From: Adineta steineri
Lineage: Eukaryota > Rotifera > Eurotatoria > Adinetida > Adinetidae
Direction: 5' to 3'
Length of the DNA stretch: 64,000 nucleotides
NCBI GenBank assembly: GCA_905250115.1
Contig: CAJNOI010000024.1
Location: forward strand, 502,058 to 566,057
A program made the position numbers and the translations under genes. Every line of letters begins with the position of its first letter. The first letter of the stretch is position 1. Shown here one piece after another: positions 10,803-22,971 of this stretch. The notes beneath the pieces were generated by a model. That model did no database searches, was not told the DNA's origin, and worked only from the letters and a program-made list of their open reading frames with translations.

Positions 10803-11333
10803 CTATTGGTTTTCTATAGAAGTTTGATTAGATTCTAATGGAATACGAATCATTTTTCCATCAGGTAAAATACAATAACGTAAATATTTGAACGAACATG
10901 ATTGATTAATATTTTCTAAAGGTTTTGGTAATTCTCCCACACTATACCAACAAGGTGAAAGTGATAGATGATACAATTGCGGGAGTATTTCAGGTCGAAT
11001 TGAAATTAATTGATTATTTGTTGGTTTTTCTATATGTAAATATCGTAGATTAATTAATTTTGATAAATCTAAATCATCATTAGAAAATATTGTTAAACGT
11101 AATGAAACAATTTGATTGGCAAAATGTGAAAAAGATTTCATATGAAATATATCTTTTGAAGGTATATCAATATAAAAATGAGCAGAATTTATAATTTTAT
11201 TTATTCGACGATGATTAAGTAAATAAAATGCCAAATAAACATCAATTAAACGCATATAATTTTCAAATAAATCTAATAAAATTTCATTGGGTAATTGTTC
11301 GAAATATCCAATTAGTCTACTTGTATTATTCAT
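10803..11333 (-). CDS. F-box protein with leucine-rich tail
   Basis: A single-exon protein of 176 aa. Residues ~10-50 form an F-box (FEQLPNEILLDLFENYM, then FYLLNHRRINKII), the motif that docks Skp1 in SCF ubiquitin ligases. The rest contains short leucine-rich segments (IVSLRLTIFSN, LINLRYLHIEKP, LPQLYHLSLSP) likely to bind a substrate. Such F-box genes appear to be expanded and fast-evolving in bdelloids. The protein is shorter than most relatives, so the C-terminus may be lost. The substrate is unknown. Confidence 0.8.
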   Translation of the reverse strand: MNNTSRLIGYFEQLPNEILLDLFENYMRLIDVYLAFYLLNHRRINKIINSAHFYIDIPSKDIFHMKSFSHFANQIVSLRLTIFSNDDLDLSKLINLRYLHIEKPTNNQLISIRPEILPQLYHLSLSPCWYSVGELPKPLENINQSCSFKYLRYCILPDGKMIRIPLESNQTSIENQ

Positions 11334-12709
11334 TTAATTAATTTGATATGTAGACAGAAGAGAAGAAAAAAACCAGTCTATTGCGTACAATCTTCATTCG
11401 TTTTATTTTATCAAGGATGTTTGTCATATTTTCTGTTTTCTTTTCTTTTCTTTTCTTTTTATCCAATAAAAATAGAAAAAAAAAAGCACATAGTTTTTAT
11501 AATCGAATCATAAATAAATAAGAAATTATTATTTAGTGTGTCTATATACTAAGAATGAAAATTATTTCTATTTATTTCATGATAAATAAATAGGATTTTG
11601 TTCTGGTTATTTTCTTGATATGTTGTGTTTATTTTTTCACAAATACTAAAATTACATTTACAATTAAACGGCAAACGTTTCAAAAGTATAATAAATATTA
11701 ACTTTGACAATTGAATAATGTCTAAGATGCAATAGAATTTATACAAGATTTTGACTCAAATGAAAAAAAATGTACTTTAAACTAATTACTATTACATAAT
11801 AATTTTATGAGCAAATGAATATCGAAATATTATTTAAAAAAAAGATATAATGAATCTGTTTATTTCATGAGTTTGAATATCTGTTAGTTACCCAGATTCG
11901 CATGGTTTTTCACTAATACTTGGCACTTTTACATCTATAAATACATATCTTTCAAAGAATTTATATTAATACGTCATGAATGATAGATGTGGTAACATCA
12001 AGGGACATGGTTTTATTAACACAAATAAGAACCATAAGATGTTATAAATGAAAGATCGAGAATATGATCTTAAAGTCAAATTTTAACAAAGAAAAAGTAG
12101 ATCAATATTCAGCTATGCACAGATACTTCAATAGAAGTATTCGATAGATCTTCTCTATCCATTTGTTTTCTTTCGTTGAAATCCATAATTGTATAGAAAA
12201 ACAGATAAGTTAAATAATGACATTTTGTTTTACGCATCTACATTCATATTACGCTATATATTGATATATTTGTAGATTTACTGTTGCTGTTATTTTCAGA
12301 TATATCCATCTATGTCATTCATGACCTTACTTCAAAGTGTTTTTGTAAGTGAAATGTTTCAATGATCGTCTGCATTCTAAATTCGATGAATACTATCAAA
12401 ACAATTAAATCTTATGAAAAATTACTCTGTGTTAAACCAAGAAAACATTTGGAAGGCTAATTAAAATTACCGTATTAATTCTAATTTTTATAAATCATAA
12501 TAAACTAATATATAAGAGTAGAAAAACATACATATTTTATTTATTTTGGGATCGAATATTAAAGTATGTGATAATCCAATAAAAATATGGAAAGAAACAG
12601 TTCACGGACGTCATAAAATGAGAATTCTTCTAACTAAAGTATTGTTTGGAATTTGAACTACGTGTAAGAAAAAGAATAAAATAACTGAAAGTTAATTCGT
12701 TTTAAGTAA
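11334..12709. other. Intergenic, no gene seen
   Basis: About 1.4 kb, AT-rich, with stop codons frequent in all frames. A (TTTTC)n run near 11440 is the only simple repeat noticed. Confidence 0.5.
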
Positions 12710-15548
12710 TTAATATAATTCTGCACTATTTAAAATACCAGCATTATTATTATCTCCACCGGTAACTAATACTAGTCCATTTGGTAATATAGATGCTGTG
12801 TGATCTCGTCGTGCATTATTCATGTTACTAGTAGCTGTCCAAGTACTTGTTAATGGATCATACAGCTCAGCACTATTTAAATAATTACCACCGGTATCAG
12901 CAGCCCCGCCAGTGACTAGTACTTTTCCATTTGATAATACAGATGCTGTGTGGGAACATCGTGTATTATTCATGTTACTGGTAGTTGTCCAAATACCTGC
13001 TAATGGATCATACAATTCAGAGCTATTTATAACTGTATAACCGTTGTCTAATCCACCAGTAACTAATATTTTCCCATTTGATAATAAAGATGCTGTGTGA
13101 TACTGTCGAGTATTAGTCATGTTACCAGTAGTTGTCCAAATACCTGTTAATGGATCATACAGTTCAGTACTTTTTAAAACGCCGTTGTTATCAGCTCCAC
13201 CAGTAACTAATACTTTTCCATTTGATAATACACATGTTGTGGAACCACCTCGTGCATTAATCATGTTGCCAGTAGTTGTCCAGGTACCTGTTAATGGATC
13301 ATACAATTCAGCACTATTTAAAGAACTACTACTATTGGCTCCACCAGTAACTAATACTTTTCCATTTGATAACACAGATGCTGTGTGATATTCTCGTGCA
13401 TTAGTCATATTACCAGTAGTTGTCCAAATGCCTGTTAATGNNNNNNNNNNCCAGTAACTAATACTTTTCCATTTGATAATACAGATGCTGTGTGATACTG
13501 TCGTACATCAATCATATTGCCAGTGTAAAGCCATCCTAGAAGTTACATTTTTATATATTTAGACTGTACAACATTAGATAATCAAACAATCAACATTCAT
13601 TATTCTAAATATTACAGTCTTCGATATGTCTGCTTTATACAAGCGTATGAAGAACGAGAACAGTAATCAAGTCTGTTGCACAAAATCTCTACACATGTCA
13701 GAATCGCATCTTCACTTTTCTATATTTTCTAATTCCTCTGTTATCTCAATCAAATATATAAAAATATGTTTGTCTCAAATTGACCACTGTGACAATTACA
13801 CTGACTCATTTGTTTTTCGATTCTCTACAAATTTTACAAGCTATGCTTGAAAGATATTCTGTAGAATACAAAACATGAACTTCTCATTAACTCTTTCATA
13901 GTTCTCTAGATATTACAATCAAAATAGTGAATTTTTCACCCCAATTTTTTTGCTATGATCAGCATATAGGTATGCAAAGGACTGTACAGCATTCATCACT
14001 GGACCCGATATACCATATAAACTAGTGAGCAAATGAGTGATTGATCTCGAAGTTTCTGGTAATTTACTATGAAATCATCGTTCGTTCTCCATTAATTTAA
14101 GCAAATTCACCTATTTAGTTTCAATTGACTTTATTCTGAGTGATATTTTATCTCTAAACAAATGCTCTACTTAAATTTATTAGCACAAAAACAATTTTTC
14201 GTCAATACACCATTCACATCTTTTTAAGTAATGAACATTATCATAAAAAAAACAAAATTTTACAAATGTTCCAAACATGAAATAAAAGATTGATCTAAAG
14301 ATAAAGACAGTTCCTAATGTCTAATTTGTAGTTTACCCAATCATCTAATCAAACAAGACAAGATAAGATAGTTATTGATCACAGGATGATAATCTTAGAT
14401 TCTCTATCAGAACTGATTCACCGTCACACATGCTCTGTTGCTAAACTTCATCTCAGATAACTCATCTATTTTACAATAAGTTTAATATTGATGGTCAACA
14501 ATGTTTCCTCAACTATACCTAACATAACTATAAATTGATATTATTAGAACAATAATAGTAACAGTAAAGAGAGGAACAAATAAAAATACGAAATCAAGGA
14601 AAATATAAGTTTTACTTGAAATAATCTATAATAACGATGTGTATTCTTAAATCTATTCATTCATATTATTTTATTATTTAATGCAACAAATGCAAAGATA
14701 AAAGCATTCTACAAAAGCTTGTTTTACAGAATATTTCAGCTCAAGCACAAAACACAGACATTATCGATTTATTAAGAGACTATAATTCCTTATGTTATAC
14801 CCAACGAAATAATATATCAGCTTCCATCAAAGTGTCATTCACTAACTGAACTGAACACTTCAACAGAGTTTAGTTCTTCATATCTTTTCTATCTTGTTAA
14901 TTAACAATGCATATCACAAATCTATTTTAGTCCACCTGTTACATTTCTCTTCGCTACAAAAAAAGTATCATCTGACAGAGATTTAATACAAATGAATGAT
15001 ATTTAATCTATAACTACGACAAGAATGAATTGTTCTAGTTAAGTGTCATGAAGTCTCACATGTAAATAATATGTAATAGTACCTGTTTTACACATTTGTG
15101 TTGCTAAAAATGGTAAACATACTGCTTGCGATGAACAGCATGAATTAATGATACATATTGAATTATTTGATGAACATGTTTGTGTAATATTATCGCATGT
15201 TTCTAATATTGAACATAAAATACCAGGTGCACAATAACTAATATTATTTATTGTTCGATAATCATAACAAGGTGTTGATGTTGAACGACAATTATTGTTA
15301 CCATTCAAGCTTGTATTACATTGTTGTAAAGAACAACTTGATGTTGGATTTGAAGCTGAATGAGATGATGAAGATAATGTAAACTGAATAGAAGCATTAT
15401 TTTCAGTACAAGAATAATTAGGTGGTTGTGTAGTTTGTCCTACAGAATTCATTTATATTATGATAGAGTCAAGTGAAAATAGATAATGTAACAAACCTTC
15501 TACAGATGAAAGAGATATGATTGAAAATAAGATAGTGATAGGTCGCAT
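12710..15548 (-). CDS. Secreted kelch-repeat protein with Cys-rich N-terminus
   Basis: Three exons join in phase 1: 15548-15497 (signal peptide MRPITILFSIISLSS), 15439-15083 (cysteine-rich region with CAPGILCSILETC and CIINSCCSSQAVC) and 13535-12710 (kelch repeats). The repeats are ~50 aa each, with ASVLSNGKVLVTGG and SAELYDPLTG as hallmarks; about five full copies plus partial ones are visible, enough for most of a six-bladed propeller. A 10-N assembly gap at 13441-13450 lies in the repeats, where assembly slips easily, so copy number and frame there are unreliable. The second intron is 1.55 kb, long for this genome. The protein stops right after AELY, mid-repeat. It is probably secreted and may bind carbohydrate or matrix; function unknown. 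Confidence 0.8.
13441..13450. other. Assembly gap (10 N) in kelch repeats
   Basis: Ten Ns in near-identical tandem repeat sequence. The true length is unknown. Confidence 0.95.
13536..15082 (-). other. Long intron of the kelch gene
   Basis: This 1.55-kb stretch joins two exons whose phases agree. No independent gene or transposon is evident inside. Very AT-rich. Confidence 0.6.
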
Positions 15549-16629
15549 TACTTTTCGTGTGATGAATGAAAAAAAGAATGAAGTATGCGCAGCAGTAAGT
15601 GATTTTTCTTTACTCTTTTTTTCTACTACTTCCTAATATTCTCTTTTAGTTGAAAGAGCGTAAAACTGTTTGTCTTAACATTTGTCTGTGTCCTTGGAAT
15701 CTAAAATGCATTCCTTTTATCTTGAGTAGTTTATGTGTTTACATGTTTTTAAGGATTGATTTTGTAAATGTTTGTCACAGAAAGATTCTTAAGGATCTAT
15801 GATTTTCATTTCATCAACACTTCATTGAATGATTTATTTTTGTTTTCATCAAAAACTGTTCTCTTTCGTTCTTTCATTAGAACTAAAATCATAACATTTC
15901 TTCAATCGAAGTTTAAAACATCATCAATTATATAAATTTGATCGGTTGACAAAGTTAACAGAGAATATTAACTGAGTAGATTCACGTTTACTCGGTAGTT
16001 TTTCTATGATAAATCATTGATTACACACAACTCTTCCAAGGTAAATAAGAGATTCGATTACTATTTTCATATTCTTTTCATCATTTTTATGTCCTTATTT
16101 TTTATATGAGTGTTATGTTTTGAAAAAAAATTATTCTTACACAGAATAAAATATATTCTAAATAAAATTATCAAATATGAAATTAGTTTAGTTATTATCA
16201 GTAATAGTAGTCTCTAGATAAGAAATTTATTTCTTGCTTTTTTAAAAAACAATATGCTTGTCTGAAAGAAAACAATAGTTCAATACGCTCTTTCATACTA
16301 AATGAAGCAAGAGTTTATTTTATGAAAAAAGAATGAAATATAATCTTTCTGATGGTTAATAATCGTCTGTAATGATTTTATTTTTGTAATTGTGTAAAAT
16401 ATTATAGGAATTGAGGGTGGGTGTAGGTGTAAGGATGAATATTGTTTTGACTATATGCATATCATCACCTATATTCCACCCTCAAAGTATTGTTAAACAC
16501 CTTCAAGAAATCAGATAAATTAAGATAAACAAAATAGAAATTGAAGAATTAAAAAAATGTGTAGAGTTCATTGAGAAAAGTCCTGTAAAAACTAAACCAA
16601 AAAAAAGCATCGGAATATTCTAATAAAAG
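15549..16629. other. Intergenic with one telomere-like inverted repeat
   Basis: About 1.1 kb without a supported gene. The only structured item is the inverted repeat at 16411-16485, listed separately. Confidence 0.5.
16411..16485. repeat. Short inverted repeat with telomere-like ends
   Basis: TTGAGGGTGGGTGTAGGTG on the left is mirrored by CACCTATATTCCACCCTCAA on the right, around a ~36-bp spacer. It is one of several such pairs in the window with a G-rich left and a C-rich right end. Confidence 0.65.
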
Positions 16630-17386
16630 TAATGACAATGAAGATTATTTAGATAAATTACAAATTATAGAAGAAGAAAAGAATCCAGTGTCATTATCTG
16701 GACATAAATAACAATTCTTGGATGGTATTTTAAATGGAGATACAATAATTAATCGACAAGGACGTAATCAAGATTTAGTTGATTCATTATTAAAACGAGG
16801 TATAGCTTATCATCATGCTAGATTAAATAATAAACATCAAATTTCTATTGAAGTTCTTTTTCGGAATCGATATGTTCAAGTTATTTTTTCAATATATAAA
16901 TAAAACGAATGTTATTTGATTTTTTTCTCTAGTTTGGATATTCATATGCCAACAAAAACTGTTACTTTTAATTGTTAAAGACTCAATTTATCTTAATGCT
17001 TTACAAGATCGACAATCATCAGATCGTCGTGGTCTTGATATTCCATTATCAAAAATTCATCATTTCATTATACCAGTAATTTCAAATATTCATGCTCATT
17101 TTCCAACAGCGTTACATTCCTTATGCGTCTTCTTTATTTATATAGAAATACCAAAAAATCAAATGATGCTATAAATCGATCATTAATTGCATTACACTGT
17201 CCTTTTCTTACACAATCACCTGTCAAACATATTTTTATTTTTGTTATTCACATTAGATTTTTTTATCGATTGTATTTAATCAATGGACAACATGATTTAA
17301 TTAGTTTAGCTGGTCTATTAAGTCATTTACATTATTTCGAACCAACAAATTTATTACTTGTTTATTTAATTGAAAAACTAACTTGA
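16630..17386 (+). pseudogene. Decayed DDX60/Ski2-like helicase fragment
   Basis: Frames shift but adjoining pieces line up with the C-terminal helicase half of DDX60-type Ski2-like proteins. LLKRGIAYHHARLNNKHQ and VEVLFR-like text (16790-16890) matches motif IV-V surroundings; IHMPTKTV follows, then YLNALQDRQSSDRRGLDI, a worn form of the QMSGRAGRRG motif VI. Further on come ISNIHAHFPTAL and LAGLLSHLHYFEPTNLL (to 17386), which match the region beyond the helicase core. At least two stops and several frameshifts are present, and the N-terminal helicase domain is missing. DDX60 proteins act in antiviral RNA sensing in vertebrates; the role in rotifers is unknown. This copy is dead. Confidence 0.75.
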
Positions 17387-18737
17387 CAATCTTTTATATG
17401 AGTAATTAGGTAATAGTAAAACTCATTGATTAGAGTCAGTTTTTCTCAATGGATTCATTACTATATCAAGGATGTATACTAGCAAATCTTTATCAACTCC
17501 GCATTCTTACTTGAAAACATTAGTCAGCAAAGATCTGTTTAGAAAATATCTATGTTTATGCCTTATAGTAAATTAACATTTGATTTTTTGAATGTAATTA
17601 CAATAATTAATAAAAACTTATACATTTTTATGAGAATATTTTGATAAAGTCTATCGATCAATAAAGCATTTTGATAGTGAATAACTCATTTTTCTGTTTA
17701 TTTAGTATATTATTTTCCTTCAGAAAAAAAAGAAACTGTTATTTTTAGTATAGTTCGTATCAATATATCGATTTCCTCTTTGCTTCTACATGTATAATTC
17801 AATGAAATTATGTTTTGCAAACATTTATTACAGTGCTTAATTTGTATTACTTTAAATTGATGAACTCATCTGAAATATGTTTTAGTTTATTTCTCTCTAT
17901 AAAGAGTTTTATGTGTTTATTTATTGTGGACTTAATAACTGTGCTGAAATACTTTAATTTGCTGATCGATTGTCTTGCAATGTTTATAAAATAATACTTC
18001 AACCCTAACATGTAAAAACATAAAATAGAAAAAAATTATTTGAATGACTCATTTATCGAGATCAGATTAAATATTTATTTAAATATATAAACGATTACTC
18101 GTTCAATTGCATTTCCTAAATTTTAGATAGAATACTTTTCTTCATTATGATAATTAATGAAACAAAAGTCGATTAATCATTTTTGGTACTAAGAACACGT
18201 GCATCAAACTAACAAAAACTTGTTTTATTTATTTTCAACATGTTATCAAGTTCAATCAAGCTATACGAAAGAGACCAGTTTGATTTTTTCATATAATGAT
18301 CGATAATATACATTTATTGTTATTGTTATTGTATAATTTTATTTTATTAATAATTTTAAATTTTTCTTTTGTATTGATGTTGTATTATTATCAATACTTA
18401 TTTATATTTACTCCGTTTCTATGTTTGTAAAGATGAAAATTTCTCTCTTTACTCTGTATAACACAAATATTGACGTTATTTAGCATATTTTAATCTCAAT
18501 TTTTGGTGATATATAACTGTATTTTTTATTATTTATTATATATTTACATCAAGTAGATAGAGTACAATATAAATCTATGGTTACACTCAATAGGCAAATG
18601 TTTAATTTTTATATAGGATTGATGAAATTCAAGATCAATGACAACAGATTATCGAATATATAGAATACTGTCATACACGATTGACCCTTTGTTTATATGT
18701 ACTGTTTGAATAAAAAAATAAAGATGTTTTTATATTT
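17387..18737. other. Intergenic, no gene seen
   Basis: About 1.35 kb of AT-rich sequence with nothing I can support as coding or repeated. Confidence 0.5.
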
Positions 18738-18815
18738 CTCATTTCATTTTACAAAAAGAAACAAAGAAAAAAAGAAAAGAATTTACATAATATTCATTTC
18801 AAATATTCAACATTT

Positions 18816-19055
18816 TTAATTAATATAATGTTGATGAATAGAAGCAGGAATACCAGTTATTGGTTGATAATAATTATTACCGATTGGAGTAAAATCAACT
18901 TCACGTTCAACATTAACTCGTCCTGTATATGGATTTCGATAAAGTTCAACATCTTGTGAATAAATTCCATAACCATAATTACCATAAGCAATAGTTTGAT
19001 AATCTCTATTCCAGTTATTCATTGGACTAATAGCAGCAATTGGTTGAGTAAACAT
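18816..19055 (-). CDS. Small Tyr/Asn-rich protein, palindrome copy 1
   Basis: A 79-aa intronless gene of unknown function. It begins MFTQPIAAISPMNNWNRDYQ and contains YGNYGYGIY, YRNPYTGRVNVEREVDF and YYQPITGIP. There is no signal peptide, transmembrane segment or cysteine; the sequence is aromatic and Asn-rich. It differs from copy 2 at residues 10, 13 and 33. A TATAAAT box lies 92 bp upstream of the ATG, and paired CRE-like TACGTCA motifs lie further up. The conserved promoter and mostly conservative differences argue that both copies are functional. I do not recognise the family. Confidence 0.75.
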   Translation of the reverse strand: MFTQPIAAISPMNNWNRDYQTIAYGNYGYGIYSQDVELYRNPYTGRVNVEREVDFTPIGNNYYQPITGIPASIHQHYIN

Positions 19056-19140
19056 TTTAATGATAATAGTAAAGTATAAAATAAATAATAAGTTTGTATT
19101 TGTATATGAATGTATAAAAATGAGAGAGAAGTGTATGAGT

Positions 19141-19147
19141 ATTTATA
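19141..19147 (-). promoter_or_regulatory. TATA box of palindrome copy 1
   Basis: TATAAAT on the minus strand begins 92 bp before the ATG at 19055. The identical box at the identical distance exists in copy 2, supporting function. Confidence 0.65.
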
Positions 19148-19184
19148 CTATGATAATACACCTGTATAACAATAATATAAATAA

Positions 19185-19206
19185 GTACGTCATCATTGTA
19201 CGTCAT
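19185..19206 (-). promoter_or_regulatory. Paired CRE-like motifs upstream of copy 1
   Basis: Two TACGTCATCA units lie about 14 bp apart. They resemble half-CRE/bZIP sites (TGACGTA). In the other arm (about 19995-20013) one unit is intact and one has become TGACGCT. Confidence 0.45.
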
Positions 19207-20053
19207 CAATGATAAAAATAAATGTTGTTAAGTGCGATTGAGTCGAAGAAGAATATTCGTGAATATACTCAAAAATTATTTCATTTTTATTTCGAAAGAG
19301 AAATGACAAATTGAAAGTAAAATGAAACATAATTTGTTTGTATGTTCGTAGATGATTCAAGATTTTTCTTAAAAGTATTGCCGTAAATAAAAGAAATTAT
19401 TAGTTAAATGTAAAACTATCGAACATTTTAAAAATTGGGTCTGAAAAATATAATGGAATCAATCTTTAAATATTTCATAAATGATCAAACTATTTGTAAT
19501 ACAAATATTTAATTTTAACTTTATGAAACTACTTTCATTCTACTAATAATAAATCATAGAATTACGACTGAATATTCTCAAATGAAATTATACAATATGC
19601 AGTTGGTTCCACAACTTTATGAACAAGATTCTCCTACACTTAAATGATTCTGTTTTATTGATTAAAGTCATTTGTTATTGTGTGACCCTTACATAACGTT
19701 TTAAACAAATTCAAAAGAAAAACTAATCATGAAACAAAATCCTAGAAATCATTCCAAGTGTGTTGAAACTATTTTTTAAGAAAGTCGAATCACTTTGAAG
19801 ATATTAATAATTAAGTTCTAGTCTATTTACAATTGAAACAACATAAGAATTATGAAAACGACTTATTATAATAAATGGAATTAAAATAAAACAATCTTTG
19901 AGTATATTCACAAATATTCTTCATCGACTCAATCGCACTCAATAGTATTTATTTTTATCAATGACGCAAGTACAACATAAATATCACATCATTGATGACG
20001 TACAAGTATGACGCTCTTATTTATATTATTATTATACAGGTGTATTATCATAG

Positions 20054-20060
20054 TATAAAT
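20054..20060 (+). promoter_or_regulatory. TATA box of palindrome copy 2
   Basis: TATAAAT lies 92 bp before the ATG at 20146, mirrored exactly in copy 1. Confidence 0.65.
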
Positions 20061-20145
20061 ACTCATACATTTCTTTCTTATTTTCATACATTCATATACA
20101 AATACAAACTTATTATTTATTTTATACTTTACTATTATCATTAAA

Positions 20146-20385
20146 ATGTTTACTCAACCAATTGCTGCTATTACTCCAATGAGTAACTGGAATAGAGATT
20201 ATCAAACTATTGCTTATGGTAATTATGGTTATGGAATTTATACACAAGATGTTGAACTTTATCGAAATCCATATACAGGACGTGTTAATGTTGAACGTGA
20301 AGTTGATTTTACTCCAATAGGTAATAATTATTATCAACCAATAACTGGTATTCCTGCTTCTATTCATCAACATTATATTAATTAG
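20146..20385 (+). CDS. Small Tyr/Asn-rich protein, palindrome copy 2
   Basis: A 79-aa twin of the gene at 18816-19055, facing the opposite way so the pair is divergent. It differs by Ser10 to Thr, Asn13 to Ser and Ser33 to Thr, plus two silent changes and the stop codon (TAG here, TAA there). No domain is recognised. The two genes could be co-regulated through their mirrored promoters. Confidence 0.75.
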   Translation: MFTQPIAAITPMSNWNRDYQTIAYGNYGYGIYTQDVELYRNPYTGRVNVEREVDFTPIGNNYYQPITGIPASIHQHYIN

Positions 20386-20463
20386 AAATGTTGAATATTT
20401 GAAATGAATATTGTAAAAATTCTTTTCTTTTTTCTTTGTTTCTTTTTGTAAAATAAAATGAAT

Positions 20464-22075
20464 TTAATATAAGAACAATATTGAATCAATACCTATATGT
20501 TATGATTAATAACAAGTAACTTGGAGGTCTTTGCTTGTTTTTATCTATATTATCAGTGTCAAATAGTTGTTCTTTTAATTTGTTATTACAACTTGAGAAA
20601 AAGTCTAATATAACTGATAATATTATAGAATAAAGTGAAGATGAAATATAACTCATTTGTAAGTGTAAATACATGTAGCTGATTGTTATAAATTGCATAA
20701 ATGAAACTAGCTTGTTCGGATTTTCCAAAAATGTTGATTATACTAACACAAAAATTCAATGATCATAGTTGATATTATTTTCTTAGTATCGAATTTTCTC
20801 AGAAATGTTTGAAGACTTTGACAAAACAGGAAAATTGGAAGACATAATTTCATAATATGCCTTGACTGATTCTTTTTTTCAGGTATTTGACAAATCCTTT
20901 GTTAGGGTGTGGGTATAGGTGCTATAGATATCATACACTCACAGCTACCGCCACAGCAAGCTCATCTTCACTCATACCCAACCAATCTTCACCAACACTC
21001 ACCCACACCCAGTTACTCTTAATAAACTTATGCGACGAAAATTGATTTGGTGAAGTTCATTTTCGGCGAATTTCTGTCGGCGAAGGTAAACTGAATAATT
21101 TCATCATCATCTTGAGGATGTTGGTGTGGGTGTGTTTGATGAAATCGATCTCATATTCACATTCACAACCTATCAAAGTATAAACATCATCTTGAGCGTG
21201 AGTATTGCTTTTATTATATCTACACCTCATATTAAAAAATATTTTCACATAAACTTTTAATAACCATTTGAATTGTTACTATATAGGCTAATTACTGAAT
21301 TTAGCTATTAAAACGTAAGCATTATAAAACATTAACAGATAAATGAATTATTTCTCGAATTATTAAAAATATTTTATATTATATTGATATAATTTTTGAT
21401 TACTATACAAATTTTCATGCAAGAATAGCTATTGATCGTTTATTAACTATTAGTTTATATATTTTAATTCCAGTATTCGTTAATACATAGAAAACAGAAT
21501 TAACTTTTGATTTAACGATATCAAAAATAAAAAATTATTATTGGTGAGAAATATATAATAAAGTATTGAATAATATAACTACAGATGGTATAGATTTAAA
21601 AAGAACCAGGTATATTGAATGAGTTAAATAAATCTATAATTAGTTTATTATTCACACAGAGAATAATAGCTCTTAATAATAAAACAAACTTGACAATGAC
21701 TCATCGTTGATGATTAATAAATCAATAAGAAAAATATATATTTATTTTCTATTTAAAATCTAACTTTTTTTCTTCTTTTTCTTCTTTCATAAGTCTAATA
21801 CATGAACAAATAGATTGTACTAAGAATTGTTTTGTTATGTGATATTTTATATCCATATCATCATACGAAAATATTAAGCGAAGAATTCATTCAATTCATT
21901 TTTTTTTCTTCATCGATATGGTACACTACATGTGTCATTTTCTATATAGGATGTATATGAAAAAAATAAATTATAATGATACACCGTTTTTCTCTCGTTC
22001 TGTTCTCAACACTAGTAGACCGTGAGGACACATGTATACCGCACCATACTCTTTTGTTTTTCATCATTACTATCA
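20464..22075. other. Intergenic with telomere-like repeats, no intact gene
   Basis: About 1.6 kb. G-rich and C-rich motifs occupy 20901-21137 (listed separately). From about 21400 to 21620 short open stretches hint at an old coding relic, but I cannot assign it. Confidence 0.45.
20901..21137. repeat. Cluster of telomere-like G-rich and C-rich motifs
   Basis: GTTAGGGTGTGGGTATAGGTG at the left is answered by CACTCACCCACACCCAGT ending near 21013, then GTTGGTGTGGGTGTG at about 21120. The first two form an inverted pair around ~80 bp rich in CTCA/CACC. Confidence 0.6.
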
Positions 22076-22971
22076 ATGACGCTTGATGATCATGCACGTT
22101 TTGAATGTAAGTTTTATATTTTGCTTTATCAATGTACATATATATATGTAAATAATATAGATCTTGGCAATACACCTTCACCGGATGTACCAAAATATAC
22201 AATAATATTTCTCTCAATAGTTGTAAATAGTTTCATTTTTTATTTATTACCATCAAAATTAACACCATTACTTAAAAGTTATGTTATTTCATCAATTCAT
22301 GCAATTATATGTGTTGGTAGTGTTATAAATTTTTTTGCACATTATTCAGTTAATTTAAAACAAGTTAATCGAATAGCTGGCGGAGGAGTTTATGGAACTG
22401 GTGATGAAATTATGACTTATAGTATATGCTATTCATTAGGTTATTTTACATATGATTTATTATTAATGTTATTTTATAAATCAGTAAGAACAACAGCAGC
22501 ATTAGCACATCATATTATAATTCTTCTAGCATTTTATGCTGGTTAGATCTTTTTTTTTATTTTTATATTTTATACGTTTATTTTTACGTAATATATTGTA
22601 TAGGTGCAATAAATGGAATTTGTCATCCGTGTCATTTTTATCTACTTGCTGAAGAATTATCAACAATTCCATTGAATTTAAAAGCATTATATCATAATCG
22701 TCCTCGTTTATATGCTATTTTTGGATACTTATTTATGTTTAGTTTTTTAGTATGTCGTCTTATTTATGGATCGATTGTATGTGGATATGCTTTTGGTGCT
22801 GCACCCGCTTTTTTTCAAATGGCATTTAATGCAGGTGATTTAACAAGTGTAACTTTTGGATTAATGCAAGGAAGTTTATGTTTATTAACAAGAGTACTTA
22901 ATATTTATTGGACGATTTTAATTCTACGAAAAATATTGCGTCCATCAAAACCAAAGAAGAAATCTTCATAA
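22076..22971 (+). CDS. TLC-domain membrane protein (TLCD4/TMEM56-like)
   Basis: Exons 22076-22106, 22161-22541 and 22604-22971 give 259 aa. The TLC (TRAM-LAG1-CLN8) domain is a multi-helix fold; HAIICVGSVINFF, SLGYFTYDLLLMLFY, LAHHIIILLAFYAG, HFYLLAEELSTIPL and the final helix RVLNIYWTILILRKIL follow the family order, with the conserved paired His in the middle helix. The C-terminus KPKKKSS is a lysine-rich tail, compatible with ER retrieval. Members influence lipid metabolism or trafficking; the substrate of the TLCD4 branch is not settled. Introns are 54 and 62 nt. The first ATG reaching the domain in frame was used. Confidence 0.85.

Larger units (their letters stand above)
18738..20463. 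repeat. Imperfect 1.7-kb palindrome carrying twin genes
   Basis: The left arm (about 18738-19273) and right arm (about 19896-20463) are inverted copies, including coding sequence, 3' UTR and ~210 bp of promoter. The spacer is ~620 bp of unrelated AT-rich DNA. The 240-nt coding parts differ at 6 positions; flanks differ more, with small indels. Inverted gene pairs of this kind are known in bdelloid genomes. Confidence 0.88.
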
